Shown here one piece after another: positions 57,215 to 64,000 of a stretch of 64,000 nucleotides of DNA. This DNA is from Streptosporangiaceae bacterium NEAU-GS5 (lineage in GTDB: Bacteria; Actinomycetota; Actinomycetes; Streptosporangiales; Streptosporangiaceae). Made by a program: the position numbers and the translations under genes. The notes beneath the pieces are model-generated. The model was given only the letters and a program-made list of their open reading frames with translations, searched no databases and was not told the DNA's origin. The DNA is taken from the NCBI GenBank assembly GCA_017592665.1, contig JAGFNW010000007.1, positions 186,001 through 250,000 on the forward strand, in the 5' to 3' direction. Each line of letters begins with the position of its first letter. Position 1 is the stretch's first letter.

Positions 57215-58018
57215 CTAGTAGGGGGCCCACCACGGGCTCGTGCTGTGCGGCGCGAAAACCGGGACGCTCGCGGCGTTTCCGGCCGGTTCGGGAGCCAGGC
57301 CGCGCAGGCGGAGGGCGCCGACCAGCCAGCGGGCCAGTTGCAGGTGGCCGAAGGCCGTAGGGTGCGTGCCGTCAGGCAGTAGCAGCTTCGGGCCGCCGTT
57401 CGCCGAACCGCGCGAGGTGGAGCCGCCCAAGGAGGCACGGGCGGGGCCGGCGCCGGCGGGGGTCCATTGCTGGGATAGAGGGTCGATGAAAGGGGCGCCG
57501 GCCAGCCAGGCGGCCCGGGCGAGAGCGTCTCTGACCCGATAGGCCGACTTCGGTGGCCTGGTCATCCAGATGGGGCCGACGATCACCACTTTGACGCTCG
57601 GCCAGAGCTTTCTGACCTTCTCCACCAACGCGAGCGCGGCGGCACGCACCTCGGCCTTGGTGGCTTCGCGGTCGTTGTGGCCGCCGGACAGCAGGACCAT
57701 GTCGGGCGCGGGCCGCCAGGACAGCTCCCGCGTGAACGACTGGGCGAAGGTCCGCCCGATGCGGCCGGGCGCCGTGAAGCCGCTCCCCCGGCCGCCGGCC
57801 ATGATGACCTGCCAGTCGAGCGTGCGGGCCGCTTCCGCGGCGTAGCTCTCCCACTCGGGCACCGGGCCAGACCCCACCGTGAAGCTGTCGCCGACGACCA
57901 TGACCACGGGCGGGCGCGCAGCCGGGCCGGCCGGCGGCGCCGCTTCACCGGCGGCGCTGACGCACCCCGAGACCAGGCCGGCCACGAGCGCGGGCACAAG
58001 AAGGATCGGCCGCTGCAT
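57215..58018 (-). CDS. SGNH/GDSL hydrolase lipoprotein
   Basis: 267 residues. A lipoprotein signal ends in LVSGC (Cys about residue 19). SGNH blocks are visible: GDSFTVGSG (nucleophile Ser, about 44), AGGRGSGF (Gly), GGHNDREATK (Asn) and DGTHPTAFGH (Asp and His, near 220). It is likely an esterase or deacylase acting on envelope sugars or lipids at the outer face of the membrane. Convergent with the DUF2516 gene 19 bp away. Confidence 0.92.
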   Translation of the reverse strand: MQRPILLVPALVAGLVSGCVSAAGEAAPPAGPAARPPVVMVVGDSFTVGSGPVPEWESYAAEAARTLDWQVIMAGGRGSGFTAPGRIGRTFAQSFTRELSWRPAPDMVLLSGGHNDREATKAEVRAAALALVEKVRKLWPSVKVVIVGPIWMTRPPKSAYRVRDALARAAWLAGAPFIDPLSQQWTPAGAGPARASLGGSTSRGSANGGPKLLLPDGTHPTAFGHLQLARWLVGALRLRGLAPEPAGNAASVPVFAPHSTSPWWAPY

Positions 58019-58042
58019 GATCCGCAGCTTAGCGGCTCACCG

Positions 58043-59026
58043 TCACATCCAGTCACGCTTCCGGAACGCACGGTAAAGCAGAATCGAGACTCCCACGGTC
58101 AGCAACGTGGACGCCCAGAAGCCCCACGACTGCCCGTATCCCGGATAGGGCACGTTCTGCCCGTAGAAGCCGGTGATCATGGTCGGCACCGCGATGATCG
58201 CGGCCCAGCTCGTCACCCGCTTCATGATCAGGTTGAGCTTGTTGCTCTGCATGGATAGATGCGCCTCGCGGATGTTGCCCAGTAAATCGCGCAGCGACTC
58301 GGTCCATTCCGTGGCCCGCAGCACGTGGTCGTACACGTCCTGGTAGTAGGGCAGCATGGGGCCCTCGCGGACGATGGCGTCGCCGCGGAAGAAGGAGTCG
58401 ACGACCTCCCGCATCGGCAGGACGACACGGCGGAAGGTCACCAGGCTCTTGCGCATCTCGAAGGTCCGCCGCTGCTCGTCGCGGGTCGGCATGGTCTCCG
58501 AGAAGAGCGTGTCCTCCAGGGCCTCGACCTGCTCGTCCATCTCCTGTACGACATCCAGGTGGCCGTCGACCACGTAGTCGAGCAGGCCGTACACCAGGAA
58601 GAGCACGCCGTGCTCGGCGAGGCCGGGCGTGGCGTCCCAGCGCTTCACCACCTCGTCGATCCGGAAGCGCTCGTCCTTGCGTACGGTGACCAGGGCGTTC
58701 TTGGTGATGAACGCGGAGGCCTCGATGGTCTCGAGCCGTCCGGACTTCTCGTCGTAGGTGACCGCGTAGGCGTTGAGGAACAGGAAGCCCTCATAGCGGT
58801 CCAGCTTGGGGCGCAGGTTGTGCTGCAGGACATCTTCGACGGCCAGTTCGTGGAGGCTGAGCTCCTCGGTGATCGCCTGCAGATCCTCGCGCTCCGGGGC
58901 GCACAGATCGAACCAGACCACGGAGTCGGGCTCGGCAATATGGTCGGAGACTTCCTCGATGGGAAATCCTTCCGCTTCCAGCTTCCCGTGCCGATATAGA
59001 CGGGTCCGTGTCATGACCACCAGCAT
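58043..59026 (-). CDS. CorA family divalent cation transporter with GQN in place of GMN
   Basis: 327 residues: a large cytosolic funnel domain and two C-terminal membrane helices (SWAAIIAVPTMITGFYG and WGFWASTLLTVGVSILLYRAF). The selectivity loop reads YGQNVPYPG, whereas CorA Mg2+ channels almost always have YGMN. VVWFDLCAPEREDLQ and HLSMQSNKLNLIMKRVT are otherwise typical. It imports or exports Mg2+ or another divalent ion. TATACG just upstream of the ATG at 59026 may give a leaderless mRNA; a second in-frame ATG is at 59014. Confidence 0.92.
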   Translation of the reverse strand: MLVVMTRTRLYRHGKLEAEGFPIEEVSDHIAEPDSVVWFDLCAPEREDLQAITEELSLHELAVEDVLQHNLRPKLDRYEGFLFLNAYAVTYDEKSGRLETIEASAFITKNALVTVRKDERFRIDEVVKRWDATPGLAEHGVLFLVYGLLDYVVDGHLDVVQEMDEQVEALEDTLFSETMPTRDEQRRTFEMRKSLVTFRRVVLPMREVVDSFFRGDAIVREGPMLPYYQDVYDHVLRATEWTESLRDLLGNIREAHLSMQSNKLNLIMKRVTSWAAIIAVPTMITGFYGQNVPYPGYGQSWGFWASTLLTVGVSILLYRAFRKRDWM

Positions 59027-59050
59027 TTCACGCGTATAAGGTCTTCGCTC

Positions 59051-60640
59051 ATGATGGATCTCGCGCGGCGGCTGGGCACGGGGGCCGTGCTCGCCTTACT
59101 CGCCGCCGTACCCCTCAACACGGTCCATATGTACGCTCACGCGGACGGAAATGCGACCGACGCCGTCACCCTGGAGCTGCGTGCCAACGGCGTGCTGCAC
59201 GTCAAGGACGTGATCACGGGCGGCCCTGTGACGCGGACACTGGTGACCAGGACCCGCTACGACGACGCCGCCGACCGGATATTCCAGATCTCGAACGTCA
59301 CGGGCGGCACGTTCGACGGCACGACCCTCACCGGCGACGGAACGGTCGAATACGACGTCACGGGCGCCGTCACCCCCATCGACCAGGGAGAGGAGCTGCG
59401 CTGGTTCCTGCCGGGCCCGGCCGCCAAGGTCACCGTCACGGTCGGCGGGCCGGCGCAGGTGCAGAACCTGTCCTGCTTCGCCGGCGACCTTGCCGCGGCC
59501 GTCGGCTGCACGACCGCGACCATGGACGAGACCGGCGCCACGGCCCAGTTCGAGCAGGAGAACCTCGGCGCCGGCCAGGCGCTGACGGTCGTGGTCGGCT
59601 ACCCGGCCGGGGCCACGAACGCCCGGCCCGTGCTGGAGCACCGCTTCGAACTGGCCGCCGCCTTCACAGTCGACATGGTCACCGGCGGGGCGCTGGCGCT
59701 GCTGCTGGTCCTGCTGCTGGGTGGATTCGGGCTGGTCTACTGGACGCGCGGGCGCGACGCCCGGGTGGTGACCGCCGGAGGCGTCCCGACGGCGTCCGGG
59801 AATGGATATGTGTCGCCTCCCGACGGTGTCCGGCCGGGTCAGATCGGCACTTTGATCGACGAGCAGGCCGATGTGATCGACGTGACGGCCACCATCGTCG
59901 ACCTCGCGGTCCGGGGCTATCTGCGGATCGACGAGCAGCCCCGGCAGGCGTACGAGGCTCCTGACTGGGTGCTGGTGAAGCTGCCGAACGCGCCGGCCGG
60001 CGGGCTGCTGCCGTACGAGAAGGCGCTGCTCGACGCGATCTTCGACGGGCGCGAATCGGTGCGGCTGTCGCAGCTGCGCGGCGGGTTCACCACGGCCCTC
60101 GGCCGGGTGCGCGACGCGCTCTACCGTGACGTCGTCAGCCAGGGATGGTTCGCGCGCCGCCCGGACGCGGTCAGGTCGCGCTGGACCACGCTCGGGCTGC
60201 TGGTGACCGCGCTCGGCGTGGTCGCGACGGTCGTGCTCGCCTGGCTCACGACCTACGGCCTGCTCGGCCTGGCCGTGATCATCGCGGGCGCGGCGCTGAC
60301 CGTGGGCGGCCAGTACATGCCGGCCAAGACGGCGTCGGGGGCGAGCGCGCTCGCGCACACGCTCGGCTTCCGCGAGCACCTGTCGGCCGGGGACATCGGC
60401 CAGGTGCCGGACGGGCAGCGGGTCGAGATGTTCTCCCGCTATCTGCCGTACGCGGTGGTCTTCGACAGCGTCGACCGATGGGCCCGAGTCGTGGCCGCGA
60501 TCCGGTCGGACGGGGACAACCTGTACTGGTATCACGGCCCGGCCGAGTGGGATCTGTCCAGGTTCGCCGACTCGATGCGCACGTTCACGCTCACCACGTC
60601 CGGCGCCCTGTCGGCGGCGCGCGTCTTCAGGTCGTTGTAG
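59051..60640 (+). CDS. DUF2207 family membrane protein
   Basis: 529 residues. Signal peptide (AVLALLAAVPLNTVHMYAHA), an extracellular beta domain (about 30-205, ANGVLHVKDVITGGPV) of the DUF2207 type, a membrane helix near 215 (ALALLLVLLLGGFGLVYW), a cytosolic region (VSPPDGVRPGQIGTLIDEQADV), two more helices near 390-425 and a C-terminal soluble tail (LPYAVVFDSVDRWARVVAAI). Widespread in bacteria, function unknown. Divergent from corA. Confidence 0.9.
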   Translation: MMDLARRLGTGAVLALLAAVPLNTVHMYAHADGNATDAVTLELRANGVLHVKDVITGGPVTRTLVTRTRYDDAADRIFQISNVTGGTFDGTTLTGDGTVEYDVTGAVTPIDQGEELRWFLPGPAAKVTVTVGGPAQVQNLSCFAGDLAAAVGCTTATMDETGATAQFEQENLGAGQALTVVVGYPAGATNARPVLEHRFELAAAFTVDMVTGGALALLLVLLLGGFGLVYWTRGRDARVVTAGGVPTASGNGYVSPPDGVRPGQIGTLIDEQADVIDVTATIVDLAVRGYLRIDEQPRQAYEAPDWVLVKLPNAPAGGLLPYEKALLDAIFDGRESVRLSQLRGGFTTALGRVRDALYRDVVSQGWFARRPDAVRSRWTTLGLLVTALGVVATVVLAWLTTYGLLGLAVIIAGAALTVGGQYMPAKTASGASALAHTLGFREHLSAGDIGQVPDGQRVEMFSRYLPYAVVFDSVDRWARVVAAIRSDGDNLYWYHGPAEWDLSRFADSMRTFTLTTSGALSAARVFRSL

Positions 60641-61550
60641 GGACCTCGATCGCGCCGACGATCCGCTCGCCGCCGTAGAGCGGCACGGAGCTGAGCGCGA
60701 TCAGCTCGGGCGCGTCCAGGCCGAGGGCGCGCAGGGCGGCGATCGTGGCCGGAAGCCGGGCACGGTCGCCGCCGTCGAGGACTTTCACGGCGGCGGCGCG
60801 GCCGTCGCCGTACGCGACCACGTCGAACGCCTCCGCCCCGAGCTTGTTGAGCAGGCCGGGGATGGCCCGCATGAGGGTCGCGGGCGCCTGACCCGTGCCC
60901 GAGGTCCACTCCGGATAGGCGCGCATGGCGTCGGCGACCTGCCGCTCCGGGCTGCCCGGGGCGCCCAGCATGAGCTTGTGGAAGGCCCTCACCATGCCCA
61001 CGAGCGAGACGAAGAACAGCGGGGCGCCGCAGCCGTCGACGCCGGTGGCCGCGACCCGCTCGCCGGTGAACTCCTCGACCGTGGCGCGGAGGGCCTTCTG
61101 CAGGGGGTGCATCGGCTCGAGGTACGTCTCGACGGGCCAGCCGTTCTGCACGCAGGTGGCCACCATGGCGGCGTGCTTGCCCGAGCAGTTCATGAAAAGG
61201 CGGGACTTGGTGGTTCGGGCGGCGCGGTCGAACGGATAGTCCTCGGGGCAGCGCAGCGCCGACTCGTCCAACCCGGCCGAGCCAAGGATCTTCCGTACGC
61301 CTTCCACGTGGAAGTCCTCCCCCGCATGGCTGGCGCAGGCGAGGGCCAGCAGCTCATCCGCCAGGCCGAGCCCGGCACGGAGCATGCCGAGCGCCTGGAG
61401 GGGCTTCACGGAGGAGCGCGGCGAGGCCGGAGCGGCCACGTCGCCGTGGACCATGACGGGGATTCCCTGCGGGTCCACCGCGTACACCCGGGCGCGATGC
61501 ACCGACTCGACGAAGCCGGACCGCCTCACCTCCACCACCAGATCGGACAT
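60627..61550 (-). CDS. Asparaginase family protein (type II thermolabile-like)
   Basis: 307 residues from ATG at 61548-61550. [66 protein letters not shown] and [18 protein letters not shown] identify the Asparaginase_II (Pfam PF06089) family, distinct from E. coli AnsB. It probably hydrolyses asparagine in the cytosol. Divergent from dtd. Confidence 0.93.
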   Translation of the reverse strand: MSDLVVEVRRSGFVESVHRARVYAVDPQGIPVMVHGDVAAPASPRSSVKPLQALGMLRAGLGLADELLALACASHAGEDFHVEGVRKILGSAGLDESALRCPEDYPFDRAARTTKSRLFMNCSGKHAAMVATCVQNGWPVETYLEPMHPLQKALRATVEEFTGERVAATGVDGCGAPLFFVSLVGMVRAFHKLMLGAPGSPERQVADAMRAYPEWTSGTGQAPATLMRAIPGLLNKLGAEAFDVVAYGDGRAAAVKVLDGGDRARLPATIAALRALGLDAPELIALSSVPLYGGERIVGAIEVPTTT

Positions 61551-61596
61551 GGTCGCGAGTCTACGGATCGGCGGCGGCATGGCAGAATGCGGGGCC

Positions 61597-62022
61597 ATGC
61601 GTGCGGTGGTCCAGCGGGTCAGCTCGGCGTCGGTGGTGGTGGACGGGTCGGTCGTCGGCGCGATCGCCGAGCCGGGCCTGTTCGTGCTGGTCGGCGTCAC
61701 TCACGGCGACGGCACCGGCGAGGCAGCCAAGCTCGCCGCCAAGCTGTGGGGCCTTCGCGTCCTGCACGGCGAGAAATCCTGCTCGGACATCGGCGCGCCG
61801 CTGCTCGTGGTCAGCCAGTTCACTCTCTATGGCGACACGCGCAAGGGCCGCCGCCCGACCTGGCAGGCGGCCGCCCCAGGGCCCATCGCCGAGCCGCTGG
61901 TCGAGGCCGTTTACGCCGAACTGCGCGCGCTCGGCGCGCACGTGGAGACCGGCGTCTTCGGTGCCGACATGAAGATCACCCTCACCAACGACGGCCCGAT
62001 CACTCTCGTGATCGACATCTGA
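61597..62022 (+). CDS. dtd: D-aminoacyl-tRNA deacylase
   Basis: 141 residues, full length. [29 protein letters not shown], the [15 protein letters not shown] motif and the C-terminal [12 protein letters not shown] are diagnostic. It removes D-amino acids (and Gly) from mischarged tRNA. Its 3' end lies 2 bp from the convergent ygfZ gene. Confidence 0.96.
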   Translation: MRAVVQRVSSASVVVDGSVVGAIAEPGLFVLVGVTHGDGTGEAAKLAAKLWGLRVLHGEKSCSDIGAPLLVVSQFTLYGDTRKGRRPTWQAAAPGPIAEPLVEAVYAELRALGAHVETGVFGADMKITLTNDGPITLVIDI

Positions 62023-62024
62023 GG

Positions 62025-63005
62025 TCAGACGAGTCGCCGACCGGCCGGTACGTCGAACTTGCGGCCGCGCAGGGCCGGATCGATGGCGACGTTGCGGCCG
62101 GCGTCCGGCGGCACGACCACCTCCTGAGCGGCCGCGACCCCGCCCGCCAGCAGGGTGGCGTCGACCGGGACCGTCCGCTTGACCACGGCCAGCGCGACCG
62201 GACCCAGCTCGTGGTGCCGGGCGGACGAGCCGACCACGCCGACCTCGGCGCCGTCGAGCGTGACGGGCGCGCCGTGCGGCGGGAGCGTGTCGACGCTGCC
62301 GTCGAGATGCAGGAACACCAGGCGGCGCGGCGGGTGGCCGAGGTTGTGGACCCGGGCGACCGTCTCCTGGCCGCGATAGCAGCCCTTGTCGAGCTGGACG
62401 GCCGTGCCGATCCAGCCGACCTCGTGCGGAATCGTCTTGTGGTCGGTGTCGAAGCCCTCGCGCGGCACGTGCGCCTCGATGCGAAGCGCCTCGTACGCCC
62501 ACAGGCCCGCCAGGCGCCGGCCCAGCTCCTCGTCGACCACAGGCAGCAGATCGCGCGGGATGAGCCGGTCGTCGCCGACACCCGTGGAGACGACCGCGAA
62601 GTCGGCCGTCACATCGGCGACCTCGACCCGCAGCATGAACCGCATCCGGTCGAGGAACCCCACGAGGTCGGCCGCGGTGCCCGGCTCCACGTGCGCGAGC
62701 ACCGACTCGCCGTCGTCGATCAAGGTCAGGTGATGCTCGAGCCTGCCCTGCGCGTCGAGCAGCAGGGTCTGCGTCCAGTGGCCGGGCGCGAGCGTCTTCA
62801 GCTGCTGTGAGCTCAGGTCGTTGAGCCAGGTCAGCCGGTCGGGGCCGGAGATCCGGACCACCTCGCGGTTGCTCCGGTCGACCACGGCCTCGCCGCGGGC
62901 CAGCGCGCGCTGCTCGCCATAAAGGTCGCCATAGTGGCCGGCCACCACGTCGTCGGGCGCGTCGGCCGCAACCGCCCCAGGCACATCGAGCAAAGGACTC
63001 CGCAT
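62025..63005 (-). CDS. ygfZ: YgfZ/GcvT-domain folate-binding protein
   Basis: 326 residues. Folate-binding GcvT-like fold with RSNREVVRISGPDRLTWLNDLSSQQ, the invariant KGCYRGQETVAR (about residue 224) and a C-terminal GcvT_C domain (LGPVALAVVKRTVPVDATLL). YgfZ assists assembly or repair of iron-sulfur enzymes. It is 34 bp downstream of fur on the same strand. Confidence 0.94.
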   Translation of the reverse strand: MRSPLLDVPGAVAADAPDDVVAGHYGDLYGEQRALARGEAVVDRSNREVVRISGPDRLTWLNDLSSQQLKTLAPGHWTQTLLLDAQGRLEHHLTLIDDGESVLAHVEPGTAADLVGFLDRMRFMLRVEVADVTADFAVVSTGVGDDRLIPRDLLPVVDEELGRRLAGLWAYEALRIEAHVPREGFDTDHKTIPHEVGWIGTAVQLDKGCYRGQETVARVHNLGHPPRRLVFLHLDGSVDTLPPHGAPVTLDGAEVGVVGSSARHHELGPVALAVVKRTVPVDATLLAGGVAAAQEVVVPPDAGRNVAIDPALRGRKFDVPAGRRLV

Positions 63006-63039
63006 GCCCTCAGCTTATGTGCACTTCTCGCGGCGTCGC

Positions 63040-63450
63040 TTAGGTGCACTTCTTGCAGCGGCCGAAAATGGTCAGGTGGCCGACGTCGACGGCGAAGCCG
63101 AGCTCCTTGTCGAGGGTCTCGACCAGCCCGGCCACCACCTCGGGACCCACCTCGGTGACCGACTCGCAGTCGCGGCAGACCAGGTGGACGTGGTTGGCCT
63201 CGGAGGCGAGATGGTAGGTCGGTGAGCCGTGGTGCAGATGGGTGTGGGTCACCATGCCCAGCTGCTCGAGCAGCTCGAGCGTGCGATAGACGGTCGAGAT
63301 GTTGACCCCGCGCGCCGTCTCCTGGACCTGCGCGCAGATCTCCTCAGGCGTGGCGTGACCCAGCATGCTGACCGCCTCGAGGACGAGCTGGCGCTGGGGC
63401 GTGACGCGGTAGCCGCGCGCCCGCAGCTGCTCATGCCAAGTGCCGGTCAT
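63040..63450 (-). CDS. Fur family transcriptional regulator
   Basis: 136 residues from ATG at 63448-63450. HEQLRARGYRVTPQRQLVLEAV, GHATPEEICAQVQETARGVNISTVYRTLELLEQLG (read in two parts, about 30-65), HLHHGSPTYHLA, NHVHLVCRDCESVTEV and the C-terminal FGRCKKCT. Two CxxC pairs form the structural zinc site and His-rich loops the sensing site. Fur, Zur and Nur cannot be told apart by eye; with a Nur box at 29213 in the window, any of them is possible. Confidence 0.93.
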   Translation of the reverse strand: MTGTWHEQLRARGYRVTPQRQLVLEAVSMLGHATPEEICAQVQETARGVNISTVYRTLELLEQLGMVTHTHLHHGSPTYHLASEANHVHLVCRDCESVTEVGPEVVAGLVETLDKELGFAVDVGHLTIFGRCKKCT

Positions 63451-63530
63451 GGCTCCGAGTCTAGATACTTTCGCCGACCGAATAACGGCTTGCCGACCGA
63501 GAAGCAGGTCGCATAGCTTTTTAGGCACGC

Positions 63531-63546
63531 AGAAAGGAGGTGGTCC
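63531..63546 (+). promoter_or_regulatory. Extended Shine-Dalgarno sequence
   Basis: AGAAAGGAGGTGGTCC matches the complement of the 16S rRNA 3' end (AGAAAGGAGGTGATCC) at 15 of 16 positions. It is far longer than any other ribosome binding site in the window and precedes a 14-codon ORF. Confidence 0.7.
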
Positions 63547-63551
63547 AAGCG

Positions 63552-63596
63552 ATGGTTGATCATTATTGGGCTAGCGAGGTGGCTGTCCGCCGCTAG
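63552..63596 (+). CDS. 14-codon leader-like ORF
   Basis: ATG to TAG encodes MVDHYWASEVAVRR, five bases after the extended Shine-Dalgarno sequence. It lies on the strand opposite to its flanking genes (fur and the nitrobindin-like gene). The very strong initiation site suggests translation, either for the peptide itself or to control the RNA that follows, which can fold into several hairpins. Confidence 0.5.
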   Translation: MVDHYWASEVAVRR

Positions 63597-63603
63597 ACGT
63601 GTG

Positions 63604-63720
63604 ATCCGGACCAGCTCCGGATTGCGCCTACTGGCGAAATCCAGACAGACACCGGAACCCCGGGCAGCCGGCGGTCTCACACGAGACCTTGGTCCAGTCG
63701 GCCCGCCTCCCGGAGAGGCG
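63604..63720 (+). other. Series of short hairpins after the leader ORF
   Basis: Three perfect hairpins follow the 14-codon ORF: ATCCGGA/TCCGGAT (63604-63622, 5-nt loop), GGTCTC/GAGACC (63673-63688, 4-nt loop) and CGCCTC/GAGGCG (63704-63720, 5-nt loop). The rest of the 320-bp interval 63451-63770 shows no other gene. The pattern fits a structured or attenuator-type RNA on the plus strand, though either strand could fold. Confidence 0.4.
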
Positions 63721-63770
63721 GAGCGAGCCCGGGGTTCTCCCTTTCTCAGACCTTCGCGTTCTCCGGCCTT

Positions 63771-64000
63771 CTAGCCGACCTTCTTCAGCTCGGCCGAGGC
63801 GTGCGACTGCAGCGGCTGGCCCATCGCGGCCATGTCGTACGCGTAGAGCAGATTGCCGTTGACCAGGCCATAGAGCCGGTGACCAGCGGAATATTCCTTC
63901 GCGGTGGCGGTCCTTGCGACCACGTCGGTCCGTAGCTCGATCTTGTGGAAGGCGACCTCGCCCACGTAGATCTCCACGACCCCGGTCGGGTGGGCCAGGC
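63771..64000 (-). CDS. Nitrobindin-like heme-binding FABP family protein, 3' part
   Basis: The minus strand is open from the right edge to a TAG at 63771-63773, about 75 residues. AHPTGVVEIYVGEVAFHKIELRTD, YSAGHRLYGLVNGNLLYAYDMAAMG and the tail QSHASAELKKV match the C-terminal half of actinobacterial FABP/nitrobindin proteins, small beta-barrels that bind ferric haem. The N-terminal part is outside the window. It lies upstream of fur on the same strand, a common order in actinomycetes. Confidence 0.85.
   Translation of the reverse strand, partial: LAHPTGVVEIYVGEVAFHKIELRTDVVARTATAKEYSAGHRLYGLVNGNLLYAYDMAAMGQPLQSHASAELKKVG

Overview
The window is 64 kb of contiguous, gene-dense, high-GC DNA from an actinomycete chromosome. 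The evidence is the strong G/C third-position bias, frequent GTG and TTG starts, mycothiol synthesis (MshA), SenX3/RegX3, CarD, an LpqE-like lipoprotein, an HbhA-like protein and DUF2637/DUF5925 families. Several blocks match the gene order I remember for Mycobacterium tuberculosis (mshA, ybjN-like, gpm, senX3, regX3; the XRE regulator, HbhA, DUF2516 series; carD, ispF, cysS, rlmB with divergent lpqE). The absence of mycolate genes and the sortase and SWIM genes fit a non-mycobacterial, perhaps Streptosporangiales-like, organism; that placement is inference. I saw no rRNA, CRISPR array, prophage or complete insertion sequence. One tRNA, tRNA-Thr(TGT), is present.

Layout. 1-3.4 kb: the end of a SWIM zinc-finger gene, a secreted LGFP-like protein, a GNAT acetyltransferase and a first DGPF/ECF42 sigma pair. 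3.4-7.9 kb: a minus-strand operon with two tandem surface-protein/class F sortase modules and an acidic protein of unknown function. 8-16 kb: an acyl-CoA dehydrogenase, a hydrolase, a PAS-GAF-SpoIIE phosphatase, a DtxR regulator divergent from a UdgX-type uracil-DNA glycosylase, an MFS exporter and PdxH. 16-25.7 kb: citrate synthase, a Tat-exported heme peroxidase, an 867-residue membrane protein ending in a periplasmic binding domain, SerC, BlaI, rhomboid, crotonase, SDR and STAS proteins. 25.7-36.8 kb: a second ECF42/DGPF module with DUF998, a Ni/Co permease under a Nur-like box, a DUF5925 AAA ATPase, a molybdopterin oxidoreductase, DinB, TPR and several small regulator/enzyme operons.

37-46.3 kb: tRNA-Thr, rlmB, an AlbA/Schlafen-type ATPase, cysS, a PPOX protein, DUF2637, two GlsB-type proteins, ispF, carD and divergent lpqE. 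46.3-53.3 kb: regX3/senX3 divergent from phoU across a PHO-box-like repeat, gpmA, ybjN, mshA, an SDR and a methyltransferase. 53.3-64 kb: BlaI-M56 protease pair, XRE regulator plus HbhA-like protein, a CAP protein, DUF2516, SGNH lipoprotein, CorA, DUF2207, asparaginase, dtd, ygfZ, Fur and the 3' part of a nitrobindin-like gene.

Most genes are housekeeping or widely conserved. The parts most worth attention are the paired sortase modules, the giant binding-protein fusion, UdgX, a set of good operator candidates (Nur, PHO, BlaI, ArsR and an undefined 12-bp direct repeat before the peroxidase), the HbhA locus with an inserted CAP gene, and a structured 320-bp interval near the right end containing a 14-codon ORF behind an almost perfect 16-nt Shine-Dalgarno sequence.
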